From contig NZ_VRTZ01000002.1 of the NCBI RefSeq assembly GCF_008017545.1, positions 744,001-808,000 of the forward strand: a DNA stretch of 64,000 nt, read 5' to 3'. The stretch is from Homoserinibacter sp. GY 40078. GTDB lineage: Bacteria; Actinomycetota; Actinomycetes; Actinomycetales; Microbacteriaceae. Shown here piece after piece: positions 38,572-48,400 of the stretch. How positions within the stretch are numbered: position 1 is the first letter of the stretch; each line of letters opens with the position of its first letter. Below the pieces are notes generated by a model, which worked only from the letters and a program-made list of their open reading frames with translations, was not told where the DNA came from and searched no databases. Made by a program: the position numbers and the translations under genes.

Positions 38572-39807
38572 GTGCCCCTGACCCGACGCCAGATCTATCG
38601 CCGACGCCGGATCGTCTTCTTCGGAGGTCTCACCGCGGTGCTCGCGGGCATCGCCTACCTCCCGCTCACGCTCTTCGCGCCCGTCGAGGCCATCGTGCCC
38701 GAGGTGCAGGCGCCGCAGGTCGCCACCGCGGACGCCGCCGACATCGGCCTGCCCTCCTACGGCGCGTCGGCGATCGCCGCGGTCGGCTTCGACGGGCTCC
38801 TCGCCCGAACTGGGTCCGAGAAGCCGCTCCCGATGGCGAGCATCACGAAGATCATCACCGCTTTGACCGTGCTCTCGGCGAAGCCGATCGACGACGGGAG
38901 CGACGGCCCCAAAGTCACGATGACGAGCGAGGACGCCGCGATCTACCGGCAGTACGACGCGAGGGGCGCATCCGTCGCCCCCGTCGCGGCGGGCGAGGTC
39001 TACACCGAGCGCGAGTTGCTGGAGATCATGCTCATCGACTCCGCCGGCAACTACGCGGTCAGCGTGTCGAACTGGGCGTTCGGCTCACAAGACGCGTTCG
39101 TGAAGGCAGCAGCGGCGTGGCTCGAGGAGAACGGGCTGTCGTCGATCACGGTGGTCGAACCGACGGGCCTCGACCCAGCCAACACGGCGACCGCGGACGA
39201 CCTCGTCGCCCTCGGTGAACTCGCTCACGCGGATCCGGTCATCTCGAAGATCGTCGCGACCGCGAAGATCGACATCCACGACGTCGGCGAGGTGGTCAAT
39301 TCGAACAAGCTGCTCGGCATGGCGGGGGTGGACGGCATCAAGACCGGCACGCTCAACGCCTTCGGCGCGAACCTGCTATTCTCGGCCGACCTCGAGGTCG
39401 GATCCGAGACCGTGGAGCTGGTCGGTGTCGTGCTGGGGGCGGTCGACCACGACACCCTCGACTCAGATGTGATCGACCTGCTCGCCGATGCCCAGGCGGG
39501 CTTCCACGAGATCCCGCTGGTCGCGGCCGGGGATCCGGTCGCCGACTACGAGACGGTGTGGGGCGAGGAGGCACAGGCGGTCGCCGCCGACGACGCCTGG
39601 ATCGTGGTGTGGGGCGATACGCCGGTGACGGTCGACGCGGAGGTCGACGACATCCGTCTGACCGAGGCAGGCACCTCGGTCGGCACCCTCGAGTTCACGG
39701 CCGGGAACCGCACGGTCACGGTCGACCTCGAGCTCTCTGAGGCAGTGGAGGATCCCGGGCCCTGGTGGCGGCTCGGGCACCCCGAGATCATCTTCGGCCT
39801 CGGCTGA
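38572..39807 (+). CDS. D-alanyl-D-alanine carboxypeptidase-like protein (S11 family)
   Basis: This 411-residue protein has an N-terminal membrane segment (about residues 14-35, signal anchor) and an extracytoplasmic penicillin-binding-protein domain. The SxxK motif is S90-x-x-K93 (ASITKI) and KTG is at K257 (GIKTGTL). The SxN motif position reads SAG followed by N (S157 in DSAGNYAV), unlike the SAN or SGN usual in active enzymes. A beta-rich acidic C-terminal region follows. Such enzymes trim the terminal D-Ala of peptidoglycan stems. The altered SxN raises doubt about normal activity. Confidence 0.85.
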   Translation: MPLTRRQIYRRRRIVFFGGLTAVLAGIAYLPLTLFAPVEAIVPEVQAPQVATADAADIGLPSYGASAIAAVGFDGLLARTGSEKPLPMASITKIITALTVLSAKPIDDGSDGPKVTMTSEDAAIYRQYDARGASVAPVAAGEVYTERELLEIMLIDSAGNYAVSVSNWAFGSQDAFVKAAAAWLEENGLSSITVVEPTGLDPANTATADDLVALGELAHADPVISKIVATAKIDIHDVGEVVNSNKLLGMAGVDGIKTGTLNAFGANLLFSADLEVGSETVELVGVVLGAVDHDTLDSDVIDLLADAQAGFHEIPLVAAGDPVADYETVWGEEAQAVAADDAWIVVWGDTPVTVDAEVDDIRLTEAGTSVGTLEFTAGNRTVTVDLELSEAVEDPGPWWRLGHPEIIFGLG

Positions 39808-39813
39808 GCGGGT

Positions 39814-40605
39814 CTACGACTCGCCGTCTCCGCGCATGAACGGCTCAGGGAAGGGGCGCTTCGCGGTAATCCCATCCCCGGATGAGCGGTGCCGGATGCG
39901 ACGGATGATCCAGGGCGCCAGATGCTCACGCGCCCAGACGATGTCCTCTCGTCGGGCGCGCCGCCACGACACCGTGGGCAGGGGCTCGGGGCGGTAGGGC
40001 TCCAGGTCGTTCTCCACGCCCAATGCGTCGAGCACCATGCGGGCGATCGTGTGGTGTCCCGTGGGGGAGAAGTGCAGGCGGTCGGGCGCCCACATCCGAG
40101 GATCGGTGAGTTCTCGAAGCGCCCACATGTCGGCGACGATCGCGTCGTGGGTGCGGGCGATGTAGTGCAGGTTCTCGTTGTAGATCGCCACCTTGCCGCG
40201 GATCCTTCCGAGCACGGGTGTGCGGCCGATGTCGGGGCCGTTGAAGAGCACCACCGTCGCGCCATCGGTACGCAGACGCGCGACCCCCGCCTCCAGGCGC
40301 CCCGCGACCTCGTCGGGATCCGTGCCGGGGCGGATGATGTCGTTCCCGCCCGCCGAAATGGTGATGAGGTCGGGCTGCAGCTCGAGCGCGGGCTCCACCT
40401 GCTCGTCGAGGATCTGCTGAAGCAAGCGGCCGCGGATCGCCAAGTTCGCATAGGCGAAATCGGGCGAGGTCCGACTCAAGACCTCGGCGACGCGATCCGC
40501 CCATCCGCGGTTGCCGCCGGGGCTTCGCGGTTCCGGATCGCCGATGCCCTCGGTGAAGGAATCGCCGAGAGCGACGTAACGAGACCAGGGATGCTGCACC
40601 GCCAT
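39814..40605 (-). CDS. SGNH/GDSL family hydrolase
   Basis: This 263-residue protein has the SGNH blocks: the nucleophile in ALGDSFTEG, the oxyanion-hole residues in ISAGGNDI, and the Asp/His pair in PDRLHFSPTGH. No signal peptide is apparent, so it is probably cytoplasmic. ATG at 40605 is favoured; an in-frame ATG six codons upstream is possible. A basic C-terminal extension of about 50 residues follows the catalytic domain. The ester or lipid substrate is unknown. Confidence 0.87.
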   Translation of the reverse strand: MAVQHPWSRYVALGDSFTEGIGDPEPRSPGGNRGWADRVAEVLSRTSPDFAYANLAIRGRLLQQILDEQVEPALELQPDLITISAGGNDIIRPGTDPDEVAGRLEAGVARLRTDGATVVLFNGPDIGRTPVLGRIRGKVAIYNENLHYIARTHDAIVADMWALRELTDPRMWAPDRLHFSPTGHHTIARMVLDALGVENDLEPYRPEPLPTVSWRRARREDIVWAREHLAPWIIRRIRHRSSGDGITAKRPFPEPFMRGDGES

Positions 40606-40718
40606 ATCACCAGAATGCCTCATCGTGGAAGGCCCTTGTCGGGGATCCGGGCGAGAGATTGAATCTTTGTCAACGGCGACCGACCCCCGCGTCGCCACGA
40701 CTATTCGGAGGAATGCAT

Positions 40719-40982
40719 ATGGGAATCCTCGGCTGGATTCTGCTCGGACTGATCGCCGGCGCGATCGCGAAGCTCATCCTTCCCGGCCGTCAGCCGGGCG
40801 GGTGGATCGTCACGATCCTCGTCGGTATCCTCGGAGCGCTTCTCGGTGGATGGCTCGGGAGCCTTCTCTTCGATGCACCGCTCGAGGACTTCTTCAGCAT
40901 TCAGACGTGGCTGCTCGCAATCGGCGGCTCGCTGCTCGTGCTGATCATCTTCGGCCTTCTCTTCGGCCGACGACGCGTCTGA
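40719..40982 (+). CDS. GlsB/YeaQ/YmgE family stress-response membrane protein
   Basis: This 87-residue, glycine-rich protein has three hydrophobic helices (about residues 3-20, 29-51 and 61-82) and the family pattern GWILLGLIAGAIAKLILPG. Relatives are stress-induced membrane proteins of unknown mechanism. ATG at 40719 is chosen over 40713 because GGAGGA sits six bases upstream. The 113-base divergent region before it, shared with the SGNH gene, holds no clear promoter. Confidence 0.88.
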   Translation: MGILGWILLGLIAGAIAKLILPGRQPGGWIVTILVGILGALLGGWLGSLLFDAPLEDFFSIQTWLLAIGGSLLVLIIFGLLFGRRRV

Positions 40983-40993
40983 CAGACACCTTC

Positions 40994-41027
40994 CGGAGCC
41001 CGTCCCGCTCATGCGGGGCGGGCTCCG
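40994..41027 (+). terminator. Hairpin after the GlsB-like gene
   Basis: A 15-bp stem with one G-U pair (40994-41008 with 41013-41027) and a 4-base loop follows the stop by 11 bases. It lacks a T-tract but separates this gene from dinB. Confidence 0.65.
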
Positions 41028-41058
41028 CCATGTGCGGACCGGGGTCGGCGGCCCGTGA

Positions 41059-41064
41059 CAGGAT
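41059..41064 (+). promoter_or_regulatory. Possible leaderless promoter of dinB
   Basis: CAGGAT, then 6 bases, then the GTG start of dinB. No LexA-type palindrome is seen here. Confidence 0.35.
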
Positions 41065-41070
41065 GACGCC

Positions 41071-42312
41071 GTGAGCAAGCAGGACGGCACCTCGCGGCAA
41101 GTCACGTCGCAGCCCGTCGACGACCCTGCCGCGCACATCCTGCACGTCGACATGGATGCGTTCTTCGCATCCGTCGAGCTGCTCGAACGACCCGATCTGG
41201 TGGGCCGACCGGTGATCGTCGGTCACGCGTCGCAACGATCCGTCGTGACGGCTGCGACGTACGAGGCACGCAAGTACGGCGTCAACTCGGCGATGCCGAT
41301 GGCCGTCGCGCTCCGCCGCTGCCCTCAGGCGGTCGTGCTCGAGCCGCATTTCGAGCGGTACGCGCACTACTCCCGCAAGGTCATGGGAATCCTCGGAGAG
41401 ATCACGCCCCTCGTCGAGCAGCTGAGCGTCGACGAGGCCTTCCTCGATGTCGCCGGCGCGCGACGACGGCTCGGATCGTCGTGGGAGATCGGCCGCATGC
41501 TCCGCGAGAGGGTGCATGCCGAGACCGGGCTGCGCTGTTCCGCCGGCGCGGCATCCACGAAGTTCGTCGCCAAGCTCGCCTCGAGCCTCGCGAAACCCGA
41601 CGGCCTCCTCGTCGTGCCGGCCGCGACGACGCTCGACTTCCTGCATCCTCTGCCCGTGACGGCCCTGTGGGGTGTCGGAGGACGCAGCGAAGAGACCCTC
41701 ACACGCCTGGGACTGCGGACGGTGGGCGATGTCGCCCATGCGAGCGTCGACATGCTCCGTCACGCGCTCGGGGAGGCGGGAGCGCAGCGCCTGCACGCGC
41801 TCGCCTGGGCACGAGACCCGCGCGAGGTCACCCCGGGGCACACCGAGAAGTCGATCGGGCACGAGACCACCTTCGAGACCGACCGCACCGACCCGACCGA
41901 TCTCCACCGGGTGCTGCTCGAACTCTCGGACGCGGTCGGTCGACGGCTGCGCGCGGCAGGGGTCTCGGGGCGGACCGTCGCGATCAAGCTTCGGTTCTCG
42001 GACTTCACGACGATCACCCGCTCCCGCACGCTCGCCGACCCGACCGATCTCGGGCGCCGGATCTACGAGGAGGCGCGGGCCCTGTACGACCAGGCGAATA
42101 CCTCCGCCCGGCCGGTGCGCCTCATCGGGGTGCGCGCCGAGCAGCTGACGGGTGACGTCGCGAGTCTCGGGCTTTGGGACGATGACGAGGACTGGCGTGA
42201 GGCGGAACAGGCGATCGACCAAGTGGCGGAGCGCTTCGGGCCGGGGACGGTGCGACCCGCCGCGCTGCTCCGGCCTGCCACGAGGCGGCGGTTCGGCCAT
42301 GGTGATGACTGA
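41071..42312 (+). CDS. dinB: DNA polymerase IV (Y family)
   Basis: This 413-residue translesion polymerase has the intact catalytic acidic residues: HVDMDAFFASVE and LSVDEAFLDV. The fingers/palm block YEARKYGVNSAMPM and the HhH motif ALWGVGGRSEETLTRLG are also present. It synthesises across damaged bases with low fidelity. Unlike imuA' and imuB further on, it has no SOS box, so basal expression is likely. Confidence 0.96.
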   Translation: MSKQDGTSRQVTSQPVDDPAAHILHVDMDAFFASVELLERPDLVGRPVIVGHASQRSVVTAATYEARKYGVNSAMPMAVALRRCPQAVVLEPHFERYAHYSRKVMGILGEITPLVEQLSVDEAFLDVAGARRRLGSSWEIGRMLRERVHAETGLRCSAGAASTKFVAKLASSLAKPDGLLVVPAATTLDFLHPLPVTALWGVGGRSEETLTRLGLRTVGDVAHASVDMLRHALGEAGAQRLHALAWARDPREVTPGHTEKSIGHETTFETDRTDPTDLHRVLLELSDAVGRRLRAAGVSGRTVAIKLRFSDFTTITRSRTLADPTDLGRRIYEEARALYDQANTSARPVRLIGVRAEQLTGDVASLGLWDDDEDWREAEQAIDQVAERFGPGTVRPAALLRPATRRRFGHGDD

Positions 42313-42343
42313 CGCAGGAGCCGCGGATATCGGTGCTGCCGAC

Positions 42344-42349
42344 TACGAT
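42344..42349 (+). promoter_or_regulatory. Probable leaderless promoter of the SF2 helicase gene
   Basis: TACGAT, then 8 bases, then the GTG start. Confidence 0.4.
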
Positions 42350-42357
42350 CTTGTCGA

Positions 42358-44163
42358 GTGAGCGAGGCGAACAGTGAGCGTGTGTTCCGCGCGACTGCGG
42401 CCGCCGACCACCTCTCGCCGAGCTTCCCGGAACGCGCCGCCTGGGGCACCGCGGGAAAGCTCCGCGCCTGGCAGGAAGACGCACTCACGCGCTACTTCGA
42501 TCCGACTGCGCATCCCGCCACACGACGCGACTTCCTCGTGTCGGCGACCCCTGGCGCGGGGAAGACGACTTTCGCGCTGCGGCTCGCATCCGAGCTCCTC
42601 CAGAGGCGCGTCGTCGATCGCATCACCGTCGTCGCTCCCACCGAGCATCTGAAGGTCCAGTGGGCGGATGCCGCGCACCGGGCGGGGATCCACCTCGACC
42701 CCCGGTTCAGCAATCGGCATGGGCGCGAGTCGCGCCAGTTCCACGGGGTGGTGGTGACCTACGCGCAGATCGCGGTGCGCGCGAGCCTGCACCGGGAGCT
42801 CACGAACTCCGCGCGATCCCTCGTGATCCTCGACGAGGTCCACCACGCGGGTGACGCACTGAGCTGGGGTGACGCCGTCCACGAGGCGTTCGAGGGCGCG
42901 GAACGACGGCTCTCGCTCACCGGCACCCCCTTCCGCAGCGACACCTCACCGATCCCGTTCGTGCGGTACGCCCGCGACGAACGCGGTGTGCGTCTCTCGC
43001 AGACCGACTACGCCTACGGTTATGGCCACGCGCTCCGCGACGGCGTCGTCCGCCCCGTCGTGTTCCTCAGCTACGCCGGATCGATGCGCTGGCGCACCCG
43101 GGCGGGGAACGAGATGGAGGCGAACCTCGGGCAGGACGACACGCAGGATGTCACGGCGCAGGCTTGGCGCACCGCACTCGATCCCGGTGGCGACTGGATG
43201 CCCGCCGTGCTCTCGGCCGCCGACCGTCGGCTCCGCGAGGTGCGCCAGCACATCCCGGACGCCGGCGGGCTCGTCATCGCAACCGACCAGGCGGCCGCCC
43301 GCGCGTACGCCACGATCCTCACCGACCTGACCGGCACTCCGCCGACAGTCGTGCTCTCGGACGACGCCGGATCCGGGGAGCGGATCGCGCAGTTCGCCGA
43401 GGGGACGCAGCGCTGGATGGTCGCGGTCCGGATGGTGTCGGAGGGCGTCGATGTGCCGCGGCTGTGCGTCGGTGTGTACGCGACCAGCGCATCCACTCCG
43501 TTGTACTTCGCCCAGGCGATCGGCCGTTTTGTACGGGCCCGACGCCGCGGCGAACTCGCGACCGTCTTCCTCCCGAGCGTGCCCGTGCTGCTGCGACTCG
43601 GCGCGGAGCTGGAGCGCGAGCGCGATCACGCCCTCGACCACGACCCGGGCGACGACCCGACGCTCCTCGACGACGGCCTCGTCGATGACGCCAATCGCGT
43701 CGAAGAGGCATCGGCCGAGCTCGCGGACGAGTTCGAATGGGAGGCCCTCGGATCGATCGCGACCTTCGAGAAGGCCCTCTACGACGGGGAGGAGTTCGGC
43801 GCGCTCGCCACCCCCGGTACGGCCGAGGAGTGGGACTTCATCGGCATCCCGGGCATCCTCGATCCCGAAGAGGTGTCGGAGCTCCTGCGCCACCGGCAAC
43901 GACGGCAGGCACGACGAGGCGAGGAGCGTCGGGAACGCGGCGAGCCGGAGTCGCAACCGCAGCCGCTTCACCGCACGCTCGCCGAGCAGCGGCGACTGCT
44001 CAACAGCCTCGTCGGCATCCACGCGCGCGGCACCGGGCAGACACACGCCCAGGTGCACGCGGAGGTGCGGCGGATGTGCGGAGGGCCGGAGGTCGCACGC
44101 GCGACCGTGGGTCAGCTGCAGGCGCGCATCGACCTGCTGCGGCGCCGATTGGGGTCGGCCTGA
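42358..44163 (+). CDS. Superfamily 2 DEAD/DEAH-box helicase
   Basis: This 601-residue protein has the SF2 motifs: ATPGAGKTTFAL (Walker A), ILDEVHHAGD (DEVH box), LTGTPFRSD (motif III) and a C-terminal RecA-like domain ending QAIGRFVRARRRG (motif VI). The C-terminal 150 residues are acidic and then basic, with no recognised domain. The RecG/UvrB-type accessory domains are absent. Similar proteins are common in actinobacteria with no assigned role; the location next to dinB suggests DNA repair, which is inference. Confidence 0.87.
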   Translation: MSEANSERVFRATAAADHLSPSFPERAAWGTAGKLRAWQEDALTRYFDPTAHPATRRDFLVSATPGAGKTTFALRLASELLQRRVVDRITVVAPTEHLKVQWADAAHRAGIHLDPRFSNRHGRESRQFHGVVVTYAQIAVRASLHRELTNSARSLVILDEVHHAGDALSWGDAVHEAFEGAERRLSLTGTPFRSDTSPIPFVRYARDERGVRLSQTDYAYGYGHALRDGVVRPVVFLSYAGSMRWRTRAGNEMEANLGQDDTQDVTAQAWRTALDPGGDWMPAVLSAADRRLREVRQHIPDAGGLVIATDQAAARAYATILTDLTGTPPTVVLSDDAGSGERIAQFAEGTQRWMVAVRMVSEGVDVPRLCVGVYATSASTPLYFAQAIGRFVRARRRGELATVFLPSVPVLLRLGAELERERDHALDHDPGDDPTLLDDGLVDDANRVEEASAELADEFEWEALGSIATFEKALYDGEEFGALATPGTAEEWDFIGIPGILDPEEVSELLRHRQRRQARRGEERRERGEPESQPQPLHRTLAEQRRLLNSLVGIHARGTGQTHAQVHAEVRRMCGGPEVARATVGQLQARIDLLRRRLGSA

Positions 44164-44200
44164 GGCCCTGTCGACGGACGTCGCACACGGGCGCAACGGG

Positions 44201-44206
44201 TAGCGT
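44201..44206 (+). promoter_or_regulatory. Probable leaderless promoter of the aminotransferase
   Basis: TAGCGT, then 7 bases, then ATG at 44214. Confidence 0.45.
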
Positions 44207-44213
44207 TGGAGCC

Positions 44214-45446
44214 ATGTCCGACACCCTCGCGAGCCTTCGCGCCGATTACGACGCACTGGTCGCTCGCGGTCTCTCTCTCGACCTCACCCGCGGCAAGCCG
44301 TCGAAGGATCAGCTCGACCTCGCGAACCCGCTGCTCGGCCTCGATCTCGGCTCGGATCACACCGACCGCGCGGGTACCGATCTGCGCAACTACGGCGGCA
44401 CGGACGGCGTCGTGGAGCTGCGCGAGATCTTCTCCGATCTCCTCGGGATCCCCGTGCCCCAACTGCTCGCCGGTGGCAACGCGAGCCTCACGACGATGCA
44501 CGACGTCGTCGTCCACGCTCTGCTGCACGGCGTCCCCGGATCCTCGGGCGCGTGGGTGGGTCAGGACGTCGCCTTCCTCTGCCCTTCGCCCGGGTACGAC
44601 AGGCACTTCGCGATCACCGAGGCTCTCGGCATCCGCATGATCCCGGTCGCCCCGCTCGCAGACGGAAGCCTCGACCTCGAGGCGATCGAGACCCATCTCG
44701 CCGACCCGGCGGTTCGAGGCATGTGGCTCGTGCCGCTGTATGCGAACCCGACGGGCGCGATCGTCGATGAGCAAACGGCGCGTGCGCTCGCCTCCATGAC
44801 GGCGGCGGCAGCCGATTTCCGCATCTTCTGGGACAACGCCTACGCGGTGCACCACCTCACCGACGAGGAGTTCGAGCCGATCGACATCCTGGGGCTCGCC
44901 GCCGAGGCCGGCCACCCGGATCGCTTCTTCGTGTTCGCGTCGACGTCGAAGATGACCCAGGCCGGGGCGGGCGTCGCGTTCTTCGGTTCGAGCCCGGCGA
45001 ACATCGCCTGGTACCGCACACACAGCGCGGTCCAGACGATCGGTCCCGACAAGCTGAACCAGTGGCGCCACGCCCGGTTCTTCGGCGATGCGTCGGGCCT
45101 GCGTGCGCACATGCGCCGACACCGGAACCTGTTGGCGCCCAAGTTCGCGCTCGTCGATCGGATGCTGACAGACGGGCTCTCTGGGCACGCCACCTGGACG
45201 ACCCCGAAGGGTGGGTACTTCGTGACCCTCTGGGCGCCGGAGGGCACGGCGAGCCGCGCCGTCCAGCTTGCGAAGGAGGCGGGTGTCGCCCTCACCCCAG
45301 CGGGAGCCGCATTCCCGTACGGGACCGACCCGCAGGACAGCGTGATCCGCATCGCACCGAGCATGCCATCCATCAGCGATCTCGAGGCGGCGCTCGAGGC
45401 GCTCGTGCTGTGCGTGCTGCTGGCGGAGGCGGAGAAGTCGGCCTAG
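44214..45446 (+). CDS. Aspartate aminotransferase, subtype Ic (Rv3722c-like)
   Basis: This 410-residue PLP enzyme belongs to the fold-type I group often labelled Aminotran_MocR, which includes the main aspartate aminotransferases of mycobacteria and corynebacteria. The N-terminal SLDLTRGKPSKDQLDL is typical, and the PLP lysine is in STSKMTQAGAGVAFFG. The frame is open upstream across the end of the helicase gene, but ATG at 44214 gives the standard start. Its TAG stop overlaps the convergent dnaE2 TAG stop in CTAG. Confidence 0.9.
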   Translation: MSDTLASLRADYDALVARGLSLDLTRGKPSKDQLDLANPLLGLDLGSDHTDRAGTDLRNYGGTDGVVELREIFSDLLGIPVPQLLAGGNASLTTMHDVVVHALLHGVPGSSGAWVGQDVAFLCPSPGYDRHFAITEALGIRMIPVAPLADGSLDLEAIETHLADPAVRGMWLVPLYANPTGAIVDEQTARALASMTAAAADFRIFWDNAYAVHHLTDEEFEPIDILGLAAEAGHPDRFFVFASTSKMTQAGAGVAFFGSSPANIAWYRTHSAVQTIGPDKLNQWRHARFFGDASGLRAHMRRHRNLLAPKFALVDRMLTDGLSGHATWTTPKGGYFVTLWAPEGTASRAVQLAKEAGVALTPAGAAFPYGTDPQDSVIRIAPSMPSISDLEAALEALVLCVLLAEAEKSA

Positions 45447-48400
45447 CGGAAATCCCGCGACCGGTGCACGACCCCTGCACGCAGCGGCTCGATCCGGTCG
45501 GCGAGGACGTTCACGACCCCTTCGGGTGAGCGTTCGAGCACGCCTCGGACGATGACGGCTGGTTCGTCGCGCGCCACACGCCGATAGCGGGCCCAGAATC
45601 CGGCACCGCAGATGACGTTGACGAGGCCCGTCTCGTCTTCGAGGTTCATGAAGGTGATCCCGGATGCGGTTGCCGGGCGCTGCCGATGGGTGACGAGTCC
45701 GGCGACCTCGATACGTCGACCGCTCTCGGCCGTTCTGAGGGCGTGGGAGCTCAGCACACCGCGCTCATCGAGGTGGGCACGCAGGTGGCGGACCGGGTGG
45801 TCATCGGGGGAGATCCCGGTGGCCCAGAGGTCGGCGGAGAGCCGCTCGAAGGACGTCTGGTCTGCGAAGAGGGGCGGCTGGACAGCGGCGACCGTACCCG
45901 CGAGATACTCGGCGCGATCCTGGGCCGCCGATCCCGCACGCCAGAGCGCCTCCCGGGGGCTGAGTGCGAAGGAGGCGAACGCCCCCGCGGTTGCGAGCGA
46001 TTCGAGCTGAGCCGTGCTGAGTCCCACCCGCCGCACGAGGTCTTCCATGTCGCGAAAGGGGCCGGCTGCAGCCCGATCGACGACGATGCGCTCCGCGAGC
46101 GGGCGCCCGATGCCGCGGACGGCGGCGAGCCCGAGGCGCACGGCGAGACCTCCGTCGCGACGGTGCTCAGCACTGAGATCGGGGGCTGTCGGGTCGAAGT
46201 CGCCGGGATCCGGTTGCTCGCGCGCGGCGCACGCCTCGGATCCGGTCGGCCTCCTCGCGGTGTCCGCGGAGAGTGACTCGAGCCCTGCCTCGGAACCCGA
46301 GAGCAGGATGTCGGGTCGACGCACCTCGACGCCGTGTCGGCGCGCGTCGGCCGAGAGAGAGGCGGGGGAGTAGAAGCCCATGGGCTGCGCCCGCAGAAGA
46401 CCGGCGAGGAACGCTCCCGGGTAGTGCAGCTTGATCCAGGAGCTCGCATAGACGAGGAGCGCGAAGCTGAGCGAGTGGCTCTCGGCGAATCCAAAGTTCG
46501 CGAACGCCTGGATCTTCGCGTAGATGTCGTCGGCGACCTGCCCCGTGAGACCATTGCGCGCCATGCCCGCGTAGAGCTTCTCACGCAGTGATTCGATGCG
46601 TTCGAGACCCCGTTTGGATCCCATGGCGCGGCGCAGCAGATCGGCGTCCTCGCCGCTGCAGTCGCCGACGGCCATGGCCATCTGCATCAGCTGCTCTTGG
46701 AAGACGGGTACCCCGAGCGTGCGCTCGAGCGGGGGGATGAGCTTCGGGTGCGCGTAGCTCACCGGCTCCTGGCCCAGCTTGCGTCGCACGAAGGGATGCA
46801 CCGCACCGCCCTGGATGGGTCCCGGCCGCACGAGGGCGATCTGCACCACGAGGTCGTAGAAGCGGCGCGGCTGCAAGCGAGGCAGCAACCCCATCTGGGC
46901 ACGCGACTCCACCTGGAAGACGCCGATCGAGTCGGCGCGGCAGAGCATGTCGTACACCGCGGGCTCTTCCTTGGGGATGGTGGCGAGGGTCCACTCCTCG
47001 CCGGTCGCCTCACGGATGAGGTCGAACGAGTGCTGCAGGGCGGCGAGCATCCCGAGGCCGAGCAGGTCGAACTTGACGAGCCCCATCCACGCGGCGTCGT
47101 CCTTGTCCCACTGGATGACCGTCCGCTTCTCCATGCGGGCGTGCTCGATCGGCACGACCTCGCCGATGGGTCGGTCGGTGAGCACCATCCCCCCGGAATG
47201 GATGCCGAGATGGCGCGGAGCCGCGAGCAGTTCTCGGGCGAGATCGAGCACAGGACGGGGGATGTCGGAGTCCACGACCGCGGCCTCCTCGAGGTTCCAC
47301 GCGTGAGCGTCGACCCGCTTCGACCACGCATCCTGCTGTCCGGGGCTGTAGCCGAGCGCCTTGGCCATGTCACGCACGGCGTTCTTGGGGCGGTACTGGA
47401 TGACGTTGGCCACCTGGGCGGCGTTGCGTCGTCCGTAGCGCTCGTACACCCATTGGATGACCTCTTCGCGACGATCGGCGTCGAAGTCGACGTCGATGTC
47501 GGGTTCCTCGTCGCGCAGGCTCGAGAGGAAGCGCTCGAATGGCAGACGGTAGCGGATCGCATCGACGGCGGTGATGCCGAGCAGGTAGCAGACGGCAGAG
47601 TTGGCGGCCGATCCCCGCCCCTGGCAGAGGATCCCGCGGCTGCGGGCGAACGCGACGATGTCGTGGACGATCAGGAAGTACCCGGGGAAGTCCTTCGCCT
47701 CGATGACGGCGAGCTCTGCCTCGATGCGTTCGCGGTCCGCCTCGGTGAGCGTCGGGTAGCGGGCGGGGACGCCTGCCCAGACGAGCTCGCGCAGATAGGA
47801 CATCGGGGTGTGCCCCGCGGGGACCTCCTGACGCGGAAGCGCCGGCTTCGCTCGGCGCAGGGAGAACGCCAGCTCGGTGGCGAGCTCAAGGCCGTGCTCG
47901 ATAGCGCCCGGATACCGGGAGAAACGCTCGCGCATCTCGCGCCCCGAACGCAGATGGGCGGCACCGGTGGCGGGCAGCCAGCCGTCGAGCTCGTCGAGAC
48001 TGCGTCGTGCACGCACAGCGGCGACCGCGGCGGCGAGGTGACGACGATCGGGGGAGGAGTAGTGCACGTTCCCCGTCGCGAGCACGGGAAGGCGACGAGA
48101 GGCAGCAAGGGCCGCGAGCACGTCGTTGCGGTCGACGTCGAGAGGATCGCCGTGGTCGATGAGCTCGACGTGCACGGCGTCGCGGCCGAAGACGGCGACC
48201 AGCTCGTCGAGGGCGCGACCCGCCGCGTCGGCCCCGCCTGTCTCGAGGGCCCGGCGGACCGCCCCCTTGCGGCATCCGGTGAGGATGGCCCACCGCCCAT
48301 CCGCGGCCTCGCCGAGCTCTTCGAGAACATGCACGGGCCGCCCTTTTTCGCCGCCGCGCAGGTTCGCGTCCGTGAGCGACTTGGCCAGACGGTGATACCC

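Noticed and set aside
40994-41070. A LexA box before dinB
   Set aside because: No TCGAAC-N4-GTTCGA-like palindrome is present; only a terminator-like hairpin and a CAGGAT hexamer are seen.
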